Shown in pieces: positions 55,197-64,000 of a stretch of 64,000 nt of DNA (the stretch's first letter is position 1; each line of letters opens with the position of its first letter). The position numbers and the translations under genes are program-made. Origin of the DNA: Marisa cornuarietis (Eukaryota > Mollusca > Gastropoda > Architaenioglossa > Ampullariidae); the NCBI GenBank assembly GCA_004794655.1, contig SMMW01000125.1:1964608-2028607 (forward strand), written 5' to 3'. A model generated the notes under the pieces. The model did not search any database. It worked only from the letters and a program-made list of their open reading frames with translations, and was not told the origin of the DNA.

Positions 55197-58100
55197 ATGC
55201 CAGGTCGAAAAAAATCAGCTAGTACTATTATTGTAATGAATGAAAAGGGACAGACAGTGAGACGTAAGGTGCGATTTACTGCGCAGCAGATAGCGGATTT
55301 TATCAAAGGTAGCAAAGAATCTCCATTAAACCAGCCTCAGGAGCAGCCAGAAAATAACCAGATTTTACAAGCAGAAACTGGTATGTAGATATTCTTTCCT
55401 TTTTCATTTTTCGGTAATGAGAACAGTAACAGATACTTTATTTAGCACATGTTATACAGAATGAGAATGAATCATTCTAAGCAAAACTAGTCATTCTAGT
55501 AGCAATAACCAAATGCATAATTCTTGGACCAAATGAGCAAAAGCTTTGGCATTAAACTAACCAACAGCAAGGCAAAACAATAAAGCGTGAATGACTGGCT
55601 CAAAAGGTTGATGTATCATAATAACAAGCATGAAAGAAAACAATCAGAAATAAGTGGTTCCATGATTTAATTTGTTTTCTGTATTATTGTTTTCCATGTT
55701 ATCTAACATCATTCACTGAAATGCACCATTGTTTTTATCTTACATGAACTTATCAATATTCTAGTTTTAATTATACAATGCTAATAACCATTTTGTGTCA
55801 TCAATTCAACCAGTACCCCTTTGCTTACACTGCATTTTTTCAGTGTTAGTAGATACACCACCTATAACCGAAGACAGCAGCCACAAAAAGAGAAAGATCT
55901 GTGAATCTGAAGTGTGGCAGCAAATACGAGAGGAAATGATTCGTCATCGAATCGAAAGTTTTAGTCCTGCAGGAAATCAGTGTTCCTTTTGCAGCAGTGA
56001 CATTGTTGACATTATCTGGTGTCCTGATTGTGGACCGAATAGTCTGTACTGCCTAAACTGCAATGAAAAGATTCACCATGTAGTGCAGTATCACCAATCT
56101 TTTATCTGGAAAAATGTAAGTACTGAATGAGTGTCTTTGTAAGTGCACATTTATTTCATTATTAATATGTGCCTTGAGATGTAAGGATGAATGTTTCAAA
56201 TAATATTATAATTATGAATCTAAGTGTCATCAGTTCCTATGGTAAAGCAATGAAAAGGATTAATGCACATTTATTAGTGGTATCCTGATGCATTTGTAAG
56301 TTGTGCTTAATTTATGAGTTGCTTATGCATGATTTTTACAGGATGTCTCCTTCTTTGTGCCTGTCTTTCGAGAGGCATCCCTTGCACAAGAACATGACTG
56401 TGATACAAAATATTGCAGAAAAATAACAGTTTTTGATGCATTAGGTCAGTAAATTTGTGGTATTACTGGTATATATGTATTATTAGTGGTATTGTTAATA
56501 CAATAATTAAAAAAATTCAGCAATTGAACCATTTGTGATATAATACAATTTTCTTTACATTGCTAGTATCACTGTTTTAAATTTAGCAATACAGCCACTT
56601 TTTTATTTGATTTAACTAAATTTAATGGTGAGAGTTTTGTGAATGCCTCATATCTAATGCGCATAGGTAAATATGGCTGTGCCAGTGCCTTCCCCCAAAA
56701 GGCGCTATTTATTAGCTTTAGTCATATTGTGGTTTTTTTTCTGAAACCCACAAAACCCACAAAAACAATATGAGGAAAGAATTTCATTTTAATAATTTCA
56801 TTTTAATAATTTCAAAAGTCACTAAGGTTAACTGTCTTTGCATTTTTTTGTATTATGTATATTATTATGTTATGATGTATGAGATAATAATGGATTGTAA
56901 AATAATATTGTGCATGAAAGTAAAAGAAAATTAAGAACTGTGAAATGTTGTGGTAAGAGTGCTTGTCAATCTTCATGGTCATTAAGAAGTGTGATCTGTG
57001 TTACACTGATATAGGAAGGCATCACATTGTAGCAGCAAATTTTTGTAGCTGCGAATCAGAAGCAGTCACTCTAATACGACAGGGTCTGTGGCCAGCAACA
57101 CCATCAAATCCACAGACAGCCTTCAGCATTACATTGATGGAAACATGTAGAGTGCTGCAACTGGAAGGACATTTATCCCTCCAGAAGTTCTGTAACGCTG
57201 TAACAAAGAGGATAACTTTTATGCCATACCCGACGAACAGCACAAACTTGTACAATGCACTTGGTAAACCTAGACTTTAATTATTGGTCACATATTCAGA
57301 AAAGACCTCTTAACATTAAACTCTGTATTACTTTGTGTTACTGTAAAGCAAATGAACCAGAAGGAATTCCAAATAAATATAAATTGAACAGTAGGAGAAG
57401 CAACAAAAACAAAAAACAAACAAAAATTAGATGACAGAAAGAAAATAAGAACACTGTTGAATTTTCCTTATTTGTTGAAAGCTCTTTCATTGTAATAAAT
57501 GCATTTATCAAGTACATTGGGAACATAATTCATAAGAAATGCCAAATTAGATTTATTTGAATATCTGTCATATTCTCTGTATCAATTTTATAAAAATATG
57601 CTTTGTTTTAGGAAATACATTATTAGAATTCCACCATCATCAGGTGTCATGCCTAGAGATAGCTCAAGCCCCAGACATTGTGGGCAAGAACTGCCCTGTG
57701 TGCATGATGGTATGTTGCACCATTTAAAAAAAAAGTGCATTGCTTGATCTCAGTTACCATGCTGAATATCTTAGAATTAAAATGTAATTTAAATTGTACC
57801 TCTTGGATTATTGCTTTTAACATTTTTTTATTTGTCTTTAGTTTAAGAATAAAAGTAATATTATCCATTAATAAAAACAATCATCAATACATAAACATAG
57901 ACGAATGCGTTCATAAAGTTAATCAGCTTTTTATAGAAAACATCTTTAAAATGTTAAAAATAAATTATGTGCTTCTTTAGTTCTGTTACTTTGTTGGATC
58001 ACCCCTATCAATTAACTGTTGGTGTTAAGTAAAAAATTATTATAAAGTTATCAATAAAATGTACCACTTAAATATTTACTTCTGTCATATTTTCTTATAG

Positions 58101-61100
58101 GATAAGGTGATGCAACACGTTATGTTACATAATGATATATATATATATACATGTAGTACAAAATGTACCATTAGAAAAAAACTGAACATAATGTGCACAT
58201 TTGAGAATTTGTCAGCTATGTAACCTACCTTGATATTAACGTATCTTGTTCTTTATCTTTAAAATGTACTTTTTCTCATTTTCTTTATTAGAAGCCAGAG
58301 AGAGCTGTCATCTCTATGGATGCCAATTTTGGTCTTGTGCATAAAATGCACTCGGGATCTGGTCCAGGGCTTGAGCATGCCAGATTTAATTTGTTTTGTC
58401 CAGACAAGGAGGTGAAGAGTTTTGTAAACGCTCACTATGACGCGACATCAAAATCAAAGAACAATTCCTCTGTGAGTAGTATCACCTGAACTTGAATGTT
58501 GAGAAATGCATATAATATATTATAAAATTCTAGTACAAATTTAAAATATCTATACATATTTAATATAGATATATTTGTGGGATTTTCAGATGTATTGTCA
58601 TACCATTACAGTGATTCTAATCTGTAACATACAGTGAAATATCCAAGTATGATGCACAATCAAAGAATAAAAATGAAAATAAATGTGATATAGGACTGCT
58701 CAAACTTCCAAGCAGGTAATGTGGTACGGAGTAAAAATAGGAGTGCAAGACTTGACATTAAAGGAGTGTTTGGAGCGATCTGTCATCATGGCTTCCCTGT
58801 CCACATTCTGAATATGCAGCATGGAGAAAGGTAGTAAATTTATAAAGTGTAGCTGTGGATATATCAGTATGAGTTGTGTGATAATATAGAAGTAATGCTT
58901 GATACAACACTAAAACAAAAAGTTCTCAATTACAGATTTGGATATCCTGTGTACATTTTGAAAAAGATAGCTGCAGGTCAAGCTGGAACAATGCATACAA
59001 AGCAAACTGTTATGTATGATGTTGCATGTAGACTGGATTCCCACTTGAAGGTATGTAATGCATGAAGATAGTCTGAAGCATGACGTGAGTGGCTTTTTGC
59101 CAGAAGCCACACATTTTTATTTCTAATTAGTGTCATGGTGTTAGTGGGATACAGTTATAAATAAAATTCACTATTTTTTCTGAGTGACATTAAACAGAGA
59201 TGACTGATTTGCATGTGATGTGTACTCAGGCCATATTCTTTGCTGCCTGTTTCCACGTATCAAGACAATGCTGGTCACATATCACATTAATTGAAACTTT
59301 GCTGTAGAATGTGTCTACCTGAGCTTTGAGTGTCATCTGTCATTAATTTTGTTGATATTTCTTTTTTGTATTACTGTCTTCTTATTTTATTCAACAGAGA
59401 CACTCACAACTGACCGAGCAGTTGAATGATAAAGTCAGACTGGTTGTGCCTATATTTCACAGCTTTGCACATAATGCTAAATGCCAAGTAAGTTTTCTTG
59501 AGCTTAGAGTGTTCTCAGTAGTGTGCCATCCTGGCTTCATGATTCATTTTAATTACCTTTGTTTCCTAAGTTATTTTTAGAGGACTACTAATTTATAGAA
59601 TGAATGCAAAAATGAAAAAAGAAATTGTTTAAATTTGCTTTAAAATTAAAAAGTGGAGGAATTTTGTTTGATCAGATATGTGGGAAAACTTCATCTTTTC
59701 AATATCTCACCAGAAAAAGTAACTTAAATTTGAATATTACTATTGCTGTTGTAGATGACATATGGTCAGCGCTATTCAGAGGGCACAGCATTAATTGACG
59801 GAGAAGGAATGGAACGTTTATGGTCTTACCTGAGGAAATTCTCCTGCACCAAGGAAATGACACTGCCGAACAGACAGGATCTCCTGAGCAGTGCCCTGTT
59901 GCATTATGCGCGGAGAAATTTCTCTTCGATTGGTAATGTTCTCTCACTAGTTATGTTTCAACGTGGAAAATGGGATGTAGCCATGGTGGGAGAAAGCAAT
60001 TATGGTGGAAATGATTGATAAGCATTTGTCTAAACATTTTCTATTTAATACATGTTTTTACTGGAATGCATGGAGCTTGTACCCTACTTTATTTATAGCA
60101 GAAGTATTTGAGTGCATATTCCACATAATTTTACTTGGTCTTTTTCTTGTGTGTGTGTATTTCTTTTCTGTTAGCTGAGACATTGGGTGCAAGACTTAAA
60201 AAGGCAAGAGAAATTCAGTTTAAAGTCAAGGCGATTATCCAAGACGCTGAAAGGAAGTGTAAGTGATTTTTTTTTAGTTCAGTAAGGACAACAATTCATT
60301 TTGTCAGATTTACATCTTTTCCATTCATTCCACAATTTGGTCATTTACAGCAAACATAGGCTATGTGTTACATGTGGCCTGAAAAGCACAAAAAATTACA
60401 GGCAGTTTTAGCTTATTAATGTTGCTTCCTTGAATATTAAATACAGGTGGGGGTTTTTTTTGTTTTTGTTTTTTCAGATGAGGGAACTGCAGAAACATGG
60501 CTCCATATCTTACGACAGATTTTAGTGACTGCCAGTTCTGAGAATGGTATGCATGAAACTGCACATCATAACTACACAGTTATATAATAAACTTCTAAAC
60601 TATGCAGACAGATATGTAGACATGCAGGGTGTTCGTGTAAACATAACTGTGTTTCAAGACATCTGTGATAGGAAATTGGCTGTAATGTAAACATGGCTGT
60701 TTCAAGACATATCTAAAACAGGAGATTGGATGCTTTCACATCTCCACATCTTTTTGCACATACCCATTGCATTAGGAAGACACATTAGAAGGTTATTGTT
60801 TTAGTGAATGATTTTACCAAAATATCAAAAAATAATCCCTTTAGAATTTACTTTTCCTTTGGTCTATTAAAGATGAAGCAGTTAGGCAACCATAACAAGT
60901 TATTAATTTGCTCTGTTGTAGGGCTTTCAGCAAATGACGCATTAATGGAAAAAGGCAAAACACTGTCAACAGAACGCCAACAGCTATCGACACTTATGAA
61001 ACGCTATGCTGGTTTGTAATTAATTATTATTGATACTATTAGGCTCTAGGTTATTCAGACTATAACAGAATTTGCTGTAGTGATGTTACATATGGCTGTT

Positions 61101-62041
61101 ATCTAAAATGGGAGATATACTGCATTTTATGTAAGTAAACTATTTTTCGCTCATAATCTCCTCTTTGTTGTGGGTGGTCCAGTGGTGCAACAGTTAGCGC
61201 CTGTCACCAATACAGTGAAAGTTGGCTGTTCAGCTCTCATCTCGGGCATGCTGTTCTTTCTCTGCATGTAGCATCTGTTTACAGGGCTCGATACCTTGCC
61301 ATGATATAGCCTTAGTTGCTGGCTTGGTGTAAAAAGCACCAAATCCCCCCCCCCCCCGCTTTTTATTGCATTCTAGCTAAATCATTCATTCTTGGTATGG
61401 GTTCTGAGTTAGTTTTGATCTCATTGAGACTTTTTTTAATTCTCATTTTTTGTTTAATTTTTTAATTCTGCATAGATGGCCAGAAAATTGCTGTTCATCT
61501 GACGAAGAAGCTACAAACAAACAGCAAGCAGCTACAGGCCCTTTCAGACGAGCTAAAAGCAAAAGGTGTCCACATTACAATTGCCCAACTGGCAGACCCA
61601 GAGTCATCTGTCTATGATTGTAATCTGCCTCATCTAAACAAGGATCAAGTACGTGCAGCCAACTGCGTGGCTGAACTATGCCGAGCTCAAGAAGAAGAAG
61701 AACGCATAATTCAGGACATCAACTTGTTTCAGCAATGGTTGATAGAGCAAAATATGTCCTTAAGTCAATCATGTACCCCAAATACTCGCTGTGACCGGGC
61801 CTTGCAATATCTCAGATTTCTAAGCAAACTTAATGTGGAAACACAGTTAAAAGAGCTTCATATAATGTTTAATCAAGATTCAAGATTTGAACAAGTCGCT
61901 TTTGACTATTCTATAACCAAATTGTTGTCAGTGTCCAAATTTCCTCATTCACTTTCCCAAGACACCTTTGATATTACTGAAATGACAGACATCAGAAGTG
62001 ATGAATCTGATTTGGATATTGATGACTTTGATGAGAATTAA
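55197..62041 (+). CDS. KDZ (Kyakuja-Dileera-Zisupton) transposase, 14 exons, intact frame
   Basis: Exons by hand: 55197-55380, 55844-56115, 56342-56444, 57015-57263, 57612-57709, 58292-58471, 58694-58830, 58936-59050, 59398-59487, 59755-59932, 60175-60258, 60478-60546, 60922-61011 and 61476-62041. Every intron is GT-AG, all phases match and the sum is 2415 nt (804 residues plus stop). Residues 108-140 form a Cys/His cluster (four CxxC-type pairs, HH). Catalytic candidates are D312 in SMDANFGL, D436 in YDVACRL and E493 or E496 in IDGEGMERLWS, with HSFAHNAKCQ before the last. The C-terminus is acidic. This matches the KDZ transposase family. It may be an active element or a domesticated gene; terminal inverted repeats were not found. 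The start ATG begins a basic segment. Confidence 0.88.
55844..56115 (+). CDS. KDZ transposase exon 2 (basic stretch and cysteine cluster)
   Basis: Contains HKKRKICE, a likely nuclear-localisation signal, and CSFC, CPDC, YCLNC followed by HH, the KDZ-associated zinc-binding cluster. Acceptor TTTTTTCAG, donor AAAAT|GTAAG, phase 1 in and 0 out. Confidence 0.8.
57015..57263 (+). CDS. KDZ transposase exon 4
   Basis: Carries FCSCESEAVTLIRQGLWPAT, the conserved 'L...glwPaTP' segment preceding the KDZ core, and FSITLMETCRVLQLEG. Phase 1 in and out. Confidence 0.8.
58292..58830 (+). CDS. KDZ transposase exons 6-7 (first catalytic Asp)
   Basis: Exon 58292-58471 starts KPERAVISMDANFGLVHKMH, with D312. 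Exon 58694-58830 continues DCSNFQAGNVVRSKN and LDIKGVFGAICHHGFPVHI. The intron between is GTGAGT...TATAG. Confidence 0.82.
58936..59932 (+). CDS. KDZ transposase exons 8-10 (second Asp, catalytic Glu)
   Basis: Exons 58936-59050 (YDVACRL, D436), 59398-59487 (VVPIFHSFAHNAKCQ) and 59755-59932 (TYGQRYSEGTALIDGEGMER, then LWSYLRKFSCTKEM). Frames join without loss. Confidence 0.85.
61170..61375. mobile_element. tRNA-related SINE-like repeat in KDZ intron 13
   Basis: GGTGGTCCAGTGGTGCAACAG, GCGCCTGTCACCAATACAGT and TCTGTTTACAGGGCTC resemble the SINE at 35191-35562. It ends near a (C)13 run. A young insertion here would mean the host gene tolerates it in an intron. Confidence 0.55.
61476..62041 (+). 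CDS. KDZ transposase exon 14 (coiled-coil-like C-terminus, stop)
   Basis: This 566-nt terminal exon encodes helical, Gln/Leu/Glu-rich sequence and an acidic end (DESDLDIDDFDEN) before TAA at 62039-62041. Confidence 0.8.
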
Positions 62042-62453
62042 ATGCATACATTTTATTTTCATGTAAGGGATTGTATCAATTTAATTACAGTTGCTTATGA
62101 ATCCTTTTGGTAGATTTCTCTCTACATAGCATATATGATCTACAGCATACATTGAAGATGCGAAGTGTGAAAACACCAGAGATGTGCCTCATTTTTTCAT
62201 AAATCTGACTGACCCACTTTTGATGAATACATAAGAATAGCAACATTGACCACTTCATTATTGCTCACAAATATAAACTGTTATCAGTTGTATCCCCCAG
62301 TTAAGTTCCATATTCACTAGCCTATTGGATTTCACTTGTTGATTCCCTTTGTGTGTGTACCTTCTTATGCTGTGTATTCTATCTTCATGTATTGTGTTCC
62401 TTGCACATGTTCTTGGCATGATTTCTTGTAATTCATGTTGCAGATGGCAACCT

Positions 62454-62459
62454 AATAAA
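62454..62459 (+). promoter_or_regulatory. Candidate polyadenylation signal of the KDZ gene
   Basis: AATAAA about 410 bp after the stop codon, followed by GT-rich sequence GTTATGTTGTTTG. Confidence 0.5.
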
Positions 62460-64000
62460 GTTATGTTGTTTGAAACACTTGGTATTATTCACACCTGATT
62501 TACAATTTTTACAGTATATGCAAGTTTCAGTCATGCTTAACTGGCTACTTTGGTGATATTAAGATGTAAATATGGGGTCTTCACACATGAATGCCATGAA
62601 ACTGAAGCTGTACACGTTTTGCAGTTTATGTGTTTGTGATATAAGAATAGCTGTGTGCCGATTCCCACTGTGTTTCCATGTTTTCACAAAAACTTTTTGT
62701 AAAGCATATTGTGCAGACAACAGTTATAACTAAGGATGAGTAACATTGGATACATTTAGAAAACAATTATCTGCTATGAAGTACAAATAATCTCAGTGTT
62801 CTCACTCAAGAATTGAGAAGAACATTGAAATTTACATGCACACATAAATGTGTCATACCAGAAAACTGTCTCGCTCTTCGTTTCTTTGCTTAAACAAAAA
62901 CAACATAATTTAATTATATATGTTACTGAAGATGAGATATCTCACAAGGTCTGACATCCATCTAACTTTTGTTGACGCTGCTGAGCTCTGCCGATGTGCT
63001 ACACTAAAACCAGCGTTTGTGTTATTATATACTATATATTATATTATATACTATATATTATATACTATAATAATACTATTAACATCACCCACACAAGTAG
63101 TGTTTAAACTATTGTAAAACTGCGTGGAGCTGCTAGTAAACGAGCAGAATGGGTCATAACAGGGACTGTTGCATGTAATTCAAAAATTCAACAGCGAAAG
63201 ATGGCCTAAGAAGGAGCGCAGTTGTACTTAATCAAATACAGCGGACAATCGGCCTGTCACCTGTGCTGTTCAAGAACAACCTCGCATCCTTTTCCATCGG
63301 TTGGAAATGACACTAACCTGATGACAGAGATTGCAAGAGACGGATGAACAGCGCGAATGGAAACCAGCACTGAGAAGAGCAAAGAAGTGGCAAACACATT
63401 CGTATACGGCAGAGAGAGGATCCACGTGGCTGGATGGTTGGTTTGGCGAAAAGGTGCTTCCCAATAAAGAGGAGGTGAACAGCTTTAACTATTTTGCAAA
63501 GAGGACAGCTGCACAGCAGACATTCACATCATGATCTACGACAGCAGCAATAGCCATAGTGGACAAGGATCTGACGAAGCAACGGCAGCAAGTATACAAC
63601 CAAGCATAGGCTTACAAGCTTATGTATGGTAGTCTGTGGGTACCGCGCGTGAAGTCGATAGTGCTAAACTGGACACAGCGATAACGACATATTTTTCCAC
63701 TATCCTCATAAACTTTATACTAATAAATGACTAGACTAGTTGTACGACAGTTACATTAAACAGCGATGGGCCGGATTAACTCTTATCTGCAGTATCTTGC
63801 CCTTTGATGACTTTGATTGAATAAACGTGAAACAAAAGCCAACCGTTGCATGAGAACATAGAGAGCTGAATAATTTCTTTAGCTTTACAATGCAAATATT
63901 TGTCATTAGAGACCAGACCTTCAAACAGCTGACACACGATTGATTCTATTCTGTCAATGTCTCTTCCTAAATGTTAGTCACCCGTTCTGTAAAACTAATT
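62460..64000. other. Downstream spacer, no gene seen
   Basis: AT-rich, with TATATTATATACTA repeats at 63025-63075. The open frame at 63331-63534 has no start context or motif and may be repeat-derived. Confidence 0.4.

Noticed and set aside
63331..63534. Short + strand frame near the right edge
   Set aside because: No motif, start context or splice site; probably a decayed repeat.

Overview
The window is animal DNA, most likely from a mollusc and probably a gastropod. It has GT-AG introns, no operons, tRNA-derived SINEs, CR1/L2-like and RTE-like LINE fragments, DNA transposon remnants, and a very heavy load of (GT)n, (GAT)n and 44-47 bp minisatellites. The species call is an inference from repeat style. 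Almost all the long open frames here are translations of tandem repeats. Real coding sequence is limited to two gene systems, both on the + strand.

System 1 (about 1.8-50 kb) is a tandem family of a composite gene, called NSH here as a working label. One copy, 22295-31734, reads through 8 exons with consistent splice phases to an 807-residue protein. Its parts in order are a Gly-rich linker and KH-like segment, a NERD/PD-(D/E)XK-like nuclease core (D257, E271, K273), a helical segment that may be a death fold, and a superfamily-1 UvrD-like helicase (Walker A at 479-486, DE at 574-575, motifs V/VI at the C-terminus). A second copy (2047-9158) is broken: exon 2 is gone, so exons 1 and 3 join out of frame, a 329-bp deletion with GTGTA microhomology removes the start of exon 7, and the last exon is missing. 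Two more last-exon relics lie at about 39.8 kb and 49.6 kb. The first has lost exactly the helicase motif V/VI region in frame; the second carries a (GAT)n expansion. Near-identical and divergent blocks alternate along the two large copies, which suggests gene conversion. Nuclease plus helicase plus recent tandem turnover suggests a defence or nucleic-acid-processing family, but that function is inferred.

Spacers between NSH copies (9.2-22 kb and 31.8-55 kb) hold compound GT satellites just 3' of three of the copies, several minisatellites, and a spacer segment duplicated at 10.0 and 44.5 kb. The second spacer copy is split by an LTR-like insert that itself carries a pogo/Tigger-like MITE. 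There is also an 874-bp solo LTR with a 4-bp target duplication, two tRNA-related SINE families, and a roughly 700-bp dispersed repeat present in opposite orientations.

System 2 (55197-62041) is a 14-exon KDZ (Kyakuja-Dileera-Zisupton) transposase. All 13 splice junctions keep frame and give an 804-residue protein with an N-terminal cysteine cluster and a complete D-D-E constellation, so it is intact or domesticated. The remaining sequence, including 62.5-64 kb, shows no gene I can support.
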